Source: CAZAQV01 sp964487255 (GTDB lineage Bacteria > Myxococcota_A > Polyangia > Polyangiales > CAZAQV01). Taken from it: a stretch of 64,000 bases of DNA. The DNA is taken from assembly GCA_964487255.1 (NCBI GenBank), contig CAZAQV010000027.1, positions 1-64,000 of the forward strand, given 5' to 3'. How positions within the stretch are numbered: the stretch's first letter is position 1; every line of letters starts with the position of its first letter. The notes beneath the pieces were generated by a model. The model saw only the letters and a program-made list of their open reading frames with translations, ran no database searches and was not told where the DNA came from. The position numbers and the translations under genes were made by a program. Shown in pieces: positions 54,343-64,000 of the stretch.

Positions 54343-54432
54343 CTTAGACCACCTGCTCTCTGGTCCGAAAAATGGTATCTCCTCGCGGTGGCCCGTCTTG
54401 TTTGATGGTTGGGACTGGGGCAAAGCGAATGG

Positions 54433-54774
54433 ATGACGGATGCAGAGGTTCGCGCACTGCTCGATGCGCATCGGGATAAATCGGGGCGGCCGCGATTGCC
54501 GAAGGCAAAACATGCGCGGGTGGTCGCGTATCTTCGTGCTGAGCGTGCGGGAGGAGCGAAGGCTCCGGAGCTTGCGGAGCGCACGGGCTTGAGCAGGGCG
54601 ACGGTGAACAAACTGGCGCCGCTGGGCCGCAACCGGCGAAGCAAGTTCGCCAAACTCGATATGCCAAAGGTCCGGAGCGAGCTTGTGATCGAGGGCGCAC
54701 ACGGACTTCGGCTCTGTTGCCCGGATGTGAGGACCGCTGCTTCGGTCTTGGTTGCGGCCGCGAAGCAAGGCTGA
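54433..54774 (+). CDS. tnpA: IS66 TnpA-like accessory protein
   Basis: This 113-residue protein (ATG at 54433; TTG at 54409 possible) has MTDAEVRALLDAHRDKSGRP, an HTH (LAERTGLSRATVNKLAPLGR) and LDMPKVRSELVIEGAHGLRL, as in IS66 first-frame proteins. An identical copy is at 58472-58813. Its stop overlaps the tnpB ATG (54774). Required for IS66 transposition in studied relatives, role unclear. Confidence 0.85.
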   Translation: MTDAEVRALLDAHRDKSGRPRLPKAKHARVVAYLRAERAGGAKAPELAERTGLSRATVNKLAPLGRNRRSKFAKLDMPKVRSELVIEGAHGLRLCCPDVRTAASVLVAAAKQG

Positions 54775-55243
54775 TGCTGCTCTCGAATCGAGCGCTGAGT
54801 GCGTACGGGTACATGGAGCCGTGCGACATGCGGCTCTACTGTCTGTTCTTCACGGCTGCGCGTCGAAGCAACGATTTTGCAGATAGCAAAATCGGCTTCT
54901 TGGGCTCCGCATGTTCATCACGGCCTTCAATACACTGAGCGCGCTGGTGACTGGCGAGATGGGTCACGAGATCGAAAAAGGAGACGTCTTTGTGTTCGTC
55001 AGCCGCGACGGCAAGCGCTGCAAGATCCTGCACTTTGATGGAACAGGCCTCTGTTTGTTGTGCAAGCGAATGGACAAGGGACGGTTCGTGCGTTTTTGGA
55101 AACGGGACACGTCGACTCCGATTGAGCTATCGATCAGCGAGCTTGCACTTTTCATCGAAGGCAGTGACTGGGTCGGTCGCCACGAGCTGAGTCCGCCGCT
55201 TTTGCGCGAGCACGATCTTCGGATGAAACCGGTTGCACGCTGA
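54774..55243 (+). pseudogene. tnpB: IS66 tnpB split by a 68-bp insertion
   Basis: The first frame begins MLLSNRALSAYGYMEPCDMR, the usual TnpB start. The real continuation (LSALVTGEMGHEIEKGDVFV ... ELALFIEGSDWVGRHELSPP) is in another frame from about 54911. Between them an extra segment is flanked by TGTTCTTCACGGC (54844-54856) and TGTTCATCACGGC (54912-54924), like a duplicated target, and contains a long imperfect palindrome. TnpB is therefore inactive. Confidence 0.82.
54873..54893. repeat. Hairpin GATTTTGC/GCAAAATC in an insertion within tnpB
   Basis: An 8-bp stem with loop AGATA is extended outward by GAAGC/GCTTC after a two-base bulge. It resembles the GATTTGC hairpins at 1219, 1299 and 61140, which keep the inner stem but use different, still paired, outer stems. 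Confidence 0.65.
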
Positions 55244-55266
55244 TCGGAATCTGTTAATCCCAAAAC

Positions 55267-56722
55267 GTGCGTGTTGAGGATTTGCGTCACGATCCGCAGA
55301 ATCTTTTTTTGGTAGCGCAGTCGCTTGAAAAAGAAGTTTTGCAGCTACGACGCAAGCTTGCGGCACTGCAAAACAAAGACGCCGCGTCACTTCAGCTTCA
55401 AATCGCGGAGCTTGAGCAGCAGCTTGCGGTGCGCAACCGGCTTTTGTTTGGCGACAAAAGTGAGCGCCGTCCCAAAACCGAAGGCGCTGCAAAAGACAGG
55501 GCGCCGCAAACCGGCCACGGCCCGTCTGAGCAACCCCAGCTTGAGCAGATTGAAGAGCTTTGCACGCTCGACGAAGCGGACCAGAGCTGCCCAAAGTGCG
55601 GCGCTGAACTTGGGGCGTGGGATGATCAGTTTGAACAATCGCAAGTCGTCGATGTCATCACGCGCAAGTTTGTGGTGAGGCAAATCAAGCGACAGAAGTA
55701 TCGGTGCGCATGCTGCACGCACATCGAAACGGCGCTCCATGACGAGCCGCGTCTCACACCAGGCGGACGCTATAGCAATGGCTTTGCCGTGGAAGTCGCG
55801 GTCGATAAATACGCGGACCATCTTCCGCTTGAAAGACAAGTGCGGCGCATGCGTCGCGAAGGACTTGAGGTGACATCGCAAGCGCTTTGGGATCAAATCG
55901 CAGCGCTCGCTAGGGCTCTTGAGCCTGCCTACGAAAAGCTCAAGGCGTTTGTGCTCAGCCAAGATGTGCTCGGCGCCGATGAAACGCATTGGCGCCTGCT
56001 CGGCAAGGGAAAGAAGCGCTGGTGGGTGTGGGCGCTGTGCTCGGAAGAGGCCGTGTACTACGAGCTTGCTGATTCGCGTAGTGGCGAGCAGGCAGCGTCA
56101 CTTCTCTCGGGCTACAAAGGCATAGCCATCACCGATGGATACACTGCATACAAGGCGTGCAAGAAGCAGAACCCGAGTTTGCGCATCGCGCATTGCTGGT
56201 CGCATGTGCGACGAAAGTTTGTGGAATGTGAAGAGCAGCATCCTGACGAATGCAAGAAGGTGCTGGACCTCATCGCCGAGCTTTACGCGATTGAAAAAGA
56301 TGTGCGCGGCAGTCCATCGGAGCGAATTCTCGCGCGCCGTCAGAGCGAATCGAAGCCCATCACGCAGCAAATCTTGCAAGCGAGTGCGGACGTGCGTGCG
56401 CTGCCGGGCTCACCACTTCGAAAAGCGTTCGAGTACATGCACAAGCTTTGGGACGGGCTGACGATTTTCCTCAGCGACCCCGCCGTGCCGCTCGACAACA
56501 ACGGCACCGAGCGCGCGCTTCGCGGCGTTGTGCTCGGGCGTAAAGAACCACTACGGATCAAAATCTGAGCGCGGCACCAAGGTCGCAGCGATTCTCTACA
56601 GCCTCATCGAGTCGGCCAAACTCGCAGGCGTCGAGCCCCGACAATACCTTCTGAACGCAACCCGCGAAGCCCTCGAAGGTCGCGACGTCCCGTTGCCCCA
56701 CGAGTTTGCGGCCGCCGACTGA
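55267..56722 (+). pseudogene. tnpC: IS66 transposase TnpC with a frameshift
   Basis: From a GTG at 55267 the frame encodes a leucine-zipper-like N-terminus, a Cys4 zinc ribbon (SCPKCGAEL ... YRCACC) and the DDE core (VLGADETHWRLLGKGKKRWW, GIAITDGYTAYKACKKQNPS, ALPGSPLRKAFEYM). At about 56540 one extra base turns GRKNHYGSKS into GRKEPLRIKI with an early stop at 56568. The correct C-terminus continues in another frame to 56722 (PLPHEFAAAD). A sequencing error cannot be excluded. Confidence 0.88.
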
Positions 56723-56799
56723 TTTTTCTTCAGCCGCTCAACCGAGAAAAACCCGAAAACGGGGCAGCGCGAGGACTTACGAACAATGGGTCCACCTAA

Positions 56800-56936
56800 G
56801 TCACCCGCGCGTGTTCCGCCCTCGGCAATCGCGGCCGCCCCGATTTATCTCGATGCGCATCGAGTAGTGCGCGAACTTCCGAATCCGTCATCCATCCGCT
56901 TTGCCCCAGTCCCATCCATCAAACAAGACGGGCCAA
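56800..56936 (-). pseudogene. Inverted IS66 tnpA 5' fragment
   Basis: On the minus strand the sequence matches the first 45 codons of tnpA and its upstream part (GWMTD-type start, LLDAHR, SGRPRLP) and is truncated just inside the left end. It lies inverted next to the complete IS66 element and abuts an IS3 scrap at 56937. Confidence 0.7.
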
Positions 56937-57051
56937 TGCTATCGCCAAGGCAGTTTCGGAAGGCAAATCTAACTTGATTTTGCTGTCCGGTTTGACGGGG
57001 CAACTCCAAATCTAACTTGATTCTGCTGTCCGGTTTGACGGGGCAACTCCA
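56937..57051 (+). mobile_element. IS3 OrfB end with two tandem IS termini
   Basis: The frame MLSPRQFRKANLT with stop (to 56977) is the end of an IS3 integrase. The terminus with GCTGTCCGGTTTGACGGGGC follows at 56976-57008 and again at 57019-57051, in a 43-bp tandem repeat that includes AAATCTAACTTGA. The second copy supplies the stop codon of the minus-strand gene next door. Confidence 0.78.
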
Positions 57052-58367
57052 CATTCGCCAAGTGTGCTGGTTCCTAGCCAGCCTTCCTTATCATCACGGA
57101 AAAGCACGCCTGTTGTGCCTGCCGAGAACGAGACGGTGCCATCCCGATGCACAATTGGGTAGATATCCAGTTGATGTGCGATTTTGTGAACTGAAGGGTG
57201 CAACATTAGATCTTTGCTTGTCCACTCGAGATCGTAGGGCGCATCGATTTCCCCAGCCAAAAGATCGGCAAGTTGTCCGAGTTCGTTGCACGTCTGATAT
57301 ACCCTTGCGAGTTCTTCCGTGAGCCCTTCTTCCAAGATGTGGGAATGACTTTGTAATCGAGGTTGTTGCAATACAGAACTAAGAAGAGGCGTGACGTTAG
57401 AAATGAACTTTTCCGTCTCCAAACCCAGCGGAGGAATTGCATACGCTGCGGCTTGCAGATTACATCTCTGTTGCTGTCTCCTGCACATATAGGCTAAGTC
57501 CTCAATTTCGGATTCACGAGTTTCCCCGTCATTATGTACAGCAAAAAGTGAGCTTCCCTCACATGCAAGTTTGTGCGATGTCCGCAAGAAGCACTCTTCT
57601 GCTGCCATACCAAGGGAAATGAAGGTATTGTAAGCGAGAGTTGTAAGTTGAGAATAACGAAAAACCTTGTCCCAATTCTGGGACAGCTCCCGCGGAACCT
57701 GAGAGCTTGGTTTTGGGTTAAGAGCGACTTCAAAAAAGCGATGAATGAGTTTCGGTGGACCAGCACAGGCATGGTCACCTTTCACAAACAACTTGGCGGC
57801 CTCACACAAGTCGTAGACTTCATCAAGAGTCAGCGGTCGATCAAGTGGGCAGTCCTCTTCATCCACGTCATGGGCTATGACTCGGCAGACCGTGTTTAGT
57901 CCTTGCCCAGTCTTGTAGAGTGCTGCGGCAAGATTACTGACGGGCTGACCTCGTCGGTGCAAGTAGGCCGACCATCCGGTCGCGATACCCCCTATCAGGT
58001 CCAGATCAGCTACCGAGACTCCGTCATTCTTGCTCAGAGTCATCGTATGATACGCCACGAAATTCAGCGTTTCGAGCACTTCATCCCAGACAGATGCCAC
58101 CTGACGCATCGCGGACTGGTTGATTTTCTTTCCTGCCCTTGAGCCTGCGAACGCACATACAGGTCCAGTGAGTTCCAGGTCGGGAAACTCGGACAATCGC
58201 GCGCCTCTTTCCCCAAGCGGACGACGGCTCTCATCCAAGACGTTTGCTACAGAGTCTGTCGTACCAAGCAATAACTCTATGCCAGCTCGCCAGCCGATCG
58301 GGTCAAGGTACTGCCTTCGCCACTCTTGTTTCTGAAGCATTTCAGGGTGCTGTTCTTCTTGACTCAC
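57012..58367 (-). CDS. Unknown protein, C-terminus replaced by an IS end
   Basis: This 451-residue protein is not recognised. It is soluble and helical with scattered Cys and His (YMCRRQQQRC, LSKNDGVSVADLDLIGGI, LCEAAKLFVKGDHACAG). The last codons (CGVAPSNRTAESS) are translated from the IS3 terminus at 57019-57051, so the natural C-terminus is lost. The remaining frame is long and intact, hence it may be recently truncated or still expressed. Codon use is AT-richer than the chemosensory region, like the island. Confidence 0.7.
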   Translation of the reverse strand: MSQEEQHPEMLQKQEWRRQYLDPIGWRAGIELLLGTTDSVANVLDESRRPLGERGARLSEFPDLELTGPVCAFAGSRAGKKINQSAMRQVASVWDEVLETLNFVAYHTMTLSKNDGVSVADLDLIGGIATGWSAYLHRRGQPVSNLAAALYKTGQGLNTVCRVIAHDVDEEDCPLDRPLTLDEVYDLCEAAKLFVKGDHACAGPPKLIHRFFEVALNPKPSSQVPRELSQNWDKVFRYSQLTTLAYNTFISLGMAAEECFLRTSHKLACEGSSLFAVHNDGETRESEIEDLAYMCRRQQQRCNLQAAAYAIPPLGLETEKFISNVTPLLSSVLQQPRLQSHSHILEEGLTEELARVYQTCNELGQLADLLAGEIDAPYDLEWTSKDLMLHPSVHKIAHQLDIYPIVHRDGTVSFSAGTTGVLFRDDKEGWLGTSTLGECGVAPSNRTAESS

Positions 58368-58413
58368 GACCTAGATCATATGTCGTATTCTGTCGCGATT
58401 CCATACTTTGAGC

Positions 58414-58900
58414 GTATCTCCTCGCGGTGGCCCGTCTTGTTTGATGGTTGGGACTGGGGCAAAGCGAATGGATGACGGATGCAGAGGTTCGCGCACTGCT
58501 CGATGCGCATCGGGATAAATCGGGGCGGCCGCGATTGCCGAAGGCAAAACATGCGCGGGTGGTCGCGTATCTTCGTGCTGAGCGTGCGGGAGGAGCGAAG
58601 GCTCCGGAGCTTGCGGAGCGCACGGGCTTGAGCAGGGCGACGGTGAACAAACTGGCGCCGCTGGGCCGCAACCGGCGAAGCAAGTTCGCCAAACTCGATA
58701 TGCCAAAGGTCCGGAGCGAGCTTGTGATCGAGGGCGCACACGGACTTCGGCTCTGTTGCCCGGATGTGAGGACCGCTGCTTCGGTCTTGGTTGCGGCCGC
58801 GAAGCAAGGCTGATGCTGCTCTCGAATCGAGCGCTGAGTGCGTACGGGTACATGGAGCCGTGCGACATGCGGCTCTACTGTCTGTTCTTCACGGCTGCGC
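58414..58900 (+). repeat. 487-bp direct repeat of the IS66 left part
   Basis: This stretch is the same as 54375-54861 (offset 4039) as far as I can compare: left terminal repeat, full tnpA and the first 29 codons of tnpB. It ends abruptly at 58900. Identity implies recent duplication or gene conversion. The repeats enclose the 57012-58367 gene and could recombine to delete it. Confidence 0.88.
58472..58813 (+). CDS. tnpA: IS66 TnpA-like protein, second copy
   Basis: The protein is the same as the product of 54433-54774 (113 residues, HTH LAERTGLSRATVNKL). tnpB follows only as a 29-codon stub and tnpC is absent, so the copy is a truncated element remnant. Confidence 0.82.
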   Translation: MTDAEVRALLDAHRDKSGRPRLPKAKHARVVAYLRAERAGGAKAPELAERTGLSRATVNKLAPLGRNRRSKFAKLDMPKVRSELVIEGAHGLRLCCPDVRTAASVLVAAAKQG

Positions 58901-58991
58901 AACTCCAGTTTTCCCGGGCAAGGTCACCTCGACTCCGCAACCTATAGATAGGGTTAGCTTAGACTCATCTCCTTATGATAAGTATGCTTCT

Positions 58992-59537
58992 ATGATCGGT
59001 ATCAGCGCGATTCAACTTGTAACGGCCACTGGTGAGATGACTAGTCTTGAAGCATTTTCCGGAAAGGTGTGCCTCGTCGTCAACGTCGCGTCGGAGTGCG
59101 GCTTTACGCCACAATACGAGTCGCTTCAAGAACTCTATAGAGAGTATCAAAGTCAAGGTTTTGAAGTGCTGGCGTTTCCTTGCAATCAATTCGGTGAACA
59201 GGAGCCTGGCTCCGACGACGAAATTCTCAGCTTTTGCAAAACTAATTTTGATGTGACCTTTCCAGTGTTCTCGAAGGTTGACGTACTTGGTGCGAATCAA
59301 CATCCTTTGTTCGCACTGTTGACGGATAGACGACCAGAAAAAGAGTGGCCGGCTGACAGCGGCTTCCGAAGATATCTTGAGCAGAGAGGGGCTGAGCTTG
59401 AGGATCCCGATGTTGTCTGGAACTTTGAGAAGTTCTTGCTCAGCAAGGATGGCGAGGTAATCGGTCGTTTTGCGCCCGACGTAGAGCCCGACGACCCAAT
59501 GTTAACGGATGCAATCGAGAACGCGCTGTCTCAATAG
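58992..59537 (+). CDS. Glutathione peroxidase-family protein
   Basis: This 181-residue thiol peroxidase has the peroxidatic Cys36 in NVASECGFTPQYESLQ, Gln70 in AFPCNQFGEQEPG and Trp143 in VVWNFEKFLL, the family's catalytic set, with Cys in place of selenocysteine. It also has a second Cys (Cys64) as in thioredoxin-dependent GPx proteins. The start is the ATG at 58992, chosen by family length; an open frame reaches back into the IS66 stub. It reduces peroxides in the cytoplasm, as no signal peptide is seen. It is an isolated gene between IS remnants. Confidence 0.92.
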   Translation: MIGISAIQLVTATGEMTSLEAFSGKVCLVVNVASECGFTPQYESLQELYREYQSQGFEVLAFPCNQFGEQEPGSDDEILSFCKTNFDVTFPVFSKVDVLGANQHPLFALLTDRRPEKEWPADSGFRRYLEQRGAELEDPDVVWNFEKFLLSKDGEVIGRFAPDVEPDDPMLTDAIENALSQ

Positions 59538-59572
59538 CACATTGCCCTCAGCTTAGTTGTAGTAACTCAGAC

Positions 59573-59720
59573 TTAGTCTGACAGTTGTTCTGCTCGGCAG
59601 GTGTCCGTCAGATGGGGGTTTTACGCATCTCCCTGGAAGATTCATGTTGCGTCGTTTTTCGATTCCGTCAAGGAAGGTTTCCATCGGGGTTCTTCCGCAG
59701 CACGTCTTGCCTTGGTGAGT
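59573..59720 (-). pseudogene. IS481-type transposase C-terminal remnant
   Basis: On the minus strand it encodes CCGRTPMETFLDGIEKRRN and ends at the same flank (GCTCGGCAGGTGTCCGTCAG) as the remnant at 49528. Only the last 30 or so codons remain before IS3 sequence begins. Confidence 0.75.
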
Positions 59721-59729
59721 CGTATCTCC

Positions 59730-60490
59730 TCGCCGTGGCCCGTCTGGCTTGATGGATTCGTGTGCCGCGAAGCGAGTCATCCCTGGGTCTCCATCAATTC
59801 GGGGCAAGTCCAGTCCGAGATGGTGGCAAATCCGCGAACCAGGTAGCGAAGGATATTGGGGTTGCGCAGGCAACGCTGTCGAAGTGGGTGCGCGATAGCT
59901 ACAACACTGGGAACAAGGCGGCCCGCGTATCCGCAGAGAGCGAAGCAGAGATTGCGGCGCTTCGCCGTGAGCTGCGACAGGTGAAACAGGAGCGCGATTT
60001 CTTAAAAAGTGCGGCGGCGTCTGCGGTTGATTGATACTTAGTGCCAAGGAACAGACATGAAGTTTCGCTGTATCCAAGACAACCGCAATACATTCTTGGT
60101 GCGCATGATGTGCCCGCTGCTCGGTGTCAATGAGAGCGGTTCTACGCCTCACAGAGCCGCCGTGTAAGCCGTCGAGCGCAAGAGAACAAGAACCTGAAGG
60201 CGAGAATTGTCTCGCTTCACGAAGCCAGTGATGGCGTCTACGGCAGTCCGCGAATCTACAAGGAGCTGCTCGAAGAAGGTTCTTGAAGTGGGCCGTCACC
60301 GGCATTGCCCCCATCATGAAGAAAGCTGGAATTGTTGGCGTTACGTGGCGCAAACGCCAATATCTGGCGAAACGCGACGAGAGAGGACCTGCCGTGCCCA
60401 ACGTGCTCGAGCAAGCCTTCGAGGCCACCGCACCGAACCAGAAATGGGCAGCCGACATCACGCATGTCCGCACGCAGGAGGGGGGGACCT
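59730..60490 (+). pseudogene. IS3-family element remnant (orfA and broken orfB)
   Basis: The OrfA end is clear at about 59800-60034 (VAKDIGVAQATLSKWVRDSY ... LRQVKQERDFLKSAAASAVD). OrfB follows from 60057 (MKFRCIQDNRNTFLVRMMCP) but is split over three frames: ENKNLKARIVSLHEASDGVY type, then IMKKAGIVGVTWRKRQYLAK, then APNQKWAADITHVRTQEG. It stops after the first Asp of the DDE core, where an IS66 tnpB end is joined. Confidence 0.82.
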
Positions 60491-60608
60491 CGCAGTCGTG
60501 CTCGAAGGCAGCGACTGGGTCGGTCGGCAGGAACTACTGCCGCTCTCACTGATTTTTCTTGATCCCCGAACCTACGAACCCCCAAAACGGGGCAGCGCGA
60601 GGACTTCC
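60490..60608 (+). pseudogene. IS66 tnpB end and right terminus
   Basis: The frame has EGSDWVGRQELLPLSL with stop (60549-60551), the end of TnpB, followed by TGATTTTTCTTGATCC and the right end AAAACGGGGCAGCGCGAGG (60584-60602). It is the fifth such terminus in the window. Confidence 0.72.
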
Positions 60609-61331
60609 GAGCCCATAGCTTGGTGCTTTAGCTGCAGCAGCGAACTAGACGTTCTTGTGAATCAAATATGATACCGGCTGCTTGTTGGCTTCGGAGCAAG
60701 GTCCCGATCAGAGCGGATGGTAGTGCTTCTGTGGGACTCGTTTCTGTATCAAGTGTTTCCGCGGGGTAATTGTCCGCGGTGGTGTGGAAAAAAGGGTAAG
60801 CAATTACGTGTGCTTACAAAAAAGCGACATATGGGTGCGATTTATTCTTGATCCCCTGAGCCGTTGATCTATAAATCCCGACCCGTTTGACGAAGACCAC
60901 GTTGTTTGTGGTTGACCCTGCTTCTTGAGCAGCAGACGGATGTGTCTTTGAAAACTGAATCGGAAACGTAAATATAAGTATTCCGCTGTGTTTAGTTGGG
61001 AAGAAAGCCTTCGGGCCGGACTCCTGATTTGCTCGCCAAACGATCTAAGAATCGAATTCGAAGAAAGCGAAGCGAGCACTGCGACCTAGGAGTCACGACC
61101 TGGGAAGTTGGTGATGAGCGTGCGAAGCCAAAGCAAACCGATTTGCTACATGCAAATCGCTGTTTGTGACGCGGAGCCGTGAAGAACCAGAAACGTTGAA
61201 ATACAGCAAGCCGTAAACAACAATTTCGATTTCAGGGCGAAGGACCTCGTGTCTCGAACCCTGGTTTCAATAGCTGCAGACTGTTCTTCTCGGGCAGTTT
61301 GTAGAAGTGTTGATGCGTGCCTTAGGGATAC
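60609..61331 (+). other. 23S rRNA leader region without 16S rRNA
   Basis: No protein gene is seen. At 60942-60963 TGTGTCTTTGAAAACTGAAT is typical of 16S-23S spacers (antitermination/processing region). A GATTTGC hairpin lies at 61140-61158. No 16S 3' end (anti-Shine-Dalgarno CCTCC region) and no spacer tRNA is present upstream; IS remnants begin at 60608. The 16S gene has therefore been separated, or the 23S is naturally unlinked. Confidence 0.6.
61140..61158. repeat. GATTTGC hairpin in the 23S leader
   Basis: GATTTGC, loop TACAT, GCAAATC, with an outer CAAAC/GTTTG pairing. It is preceded by GATGAGCGTGCGAAGCC, similar to GATGAGCGCTTCGGAGG before the hairpins beside tRNA-Ala (1195 and 1275). 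Confidence 0.65.

Positions 61332-64000
<2,669 letters not shown>

Larger units (their letters stand above)
54375..56780 (+). mobile_element. Near-complete IS66-family element with 8-bp target repeat
   Basis: The left end begins GTATCTCCTCGCGGTGGCCC and the right end, read inward, GTAAGTCCTCGCGCTGCCCC; these are matching terminal inverted repeats. The flanking octamers are GAAAAATG (54367-54374) and GAACAATG (56781-56788), a 7-of-8 match as expected for IS66 target duplication. Inside are tnpA, a tnpB split by an insertion, and a tnpC with a frameshift. The element is 2406 bp and probably immobile. Confidence 0.85.

Noticed and set aside
58791..58991. Extended N-terminus of the glutathione peroxidase
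   Set aside because: The upstream codons are antisense-like readings of the IS66 stub and unrelated to the family; length and homology fit the ATG at 58992.
59553..60473. 306-codon minus-strand frame over IS remnants
   Set aside because: Only its last 30 codons are real (IS481 end); the rest is antisense of IS3 orfA/orfB.

Overview
The window reads as chromosome of a delta-type proteobacterium, most likely a Myxococcota member. Supporting signs are many lipoproteins with Asp/Gly/Ser-rich stalks and the Cys-rich 'NETGVDCGG' motif, a chemosensory locus laid out like the myxobacterial Frz locus, and one-component PAS/GAF-LuxR regulators. These assignments come from motif reading only; no database search was run.

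Layout. (1) 1-5.7 kb: a decayed FHA-type gene, two palindromic operator-like sites, a GIY-YIG protein, tRNA-Ala(UGC) with duplicated flanks, a large protein of unknown function and a metalloprotease-like lipoprotein. (2) 5.7-11.1 kb: an NTT-like membrane protein fused to HEAT repeats, a double cyclic-nucleotide-binding-fold protein, and a sodium:solute symporter. (3) 11.1-13.6 kb: divergent PAS-LuxR and GAF-LuxR regulators. (4) 13.6-28.8 kb: two chemosensory clusters back to back. The first is cheY, GAF protein, cheA, cheW, soluble triple-PAS MCP, cheY, cheB, cheR. The second is Frz-like: receiver, small protein, membrane MCP, CheA-CheY hybrid, CheB, CheR-TPR. A CheW-like gene sits between them on the opposite strand. 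(5) 28.9-34.1 kb: lipoproteins, including two with plant-type leucine-rich repeats on a repeat-encoded stalk, a remnant of a third, and one carrying a peptidase S74 (endosialidase chaperone) domain. (6) 34.2-53.3 kb: a visibly more AT-rich island with four JmjC/cupin proteins (one has lost all metal ligands), a C39 peptidase-ABC exporter, a second ABC exporter, an HlyD-type adaptor, a sulfotransferase-like protein, a di-haem lipoprotein, two substrate-binding-type lipoproteins, and a tandem array of a 22-codon peptide gene. A 100-N assembly gap falls inside that array. (7) 49.4-60.6 kb: a graveyard of IS66, IS3, IS21, IS256 and IS481 pieces, enclosing an IS-truncated 451-codon gene and a glutathione peroxidase gene. 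(8) 60.6-64.0 kb: leader and 5' part of a 23S rRNA gene with no 16S gene upstream in the window.

The most interesting candidate system is region 6. Short peptides of near-identical design in an array, several Fe/2OG-type oxygenase-fold proteins, and a peptide-processing exporter with its adaptor together suggest an undescribed ribosomally made, modified and exported peptide pathway. That is an inference from context. The peptide's GG site is not a canonical C39 leader, and the precursor of the exporter is not proven.
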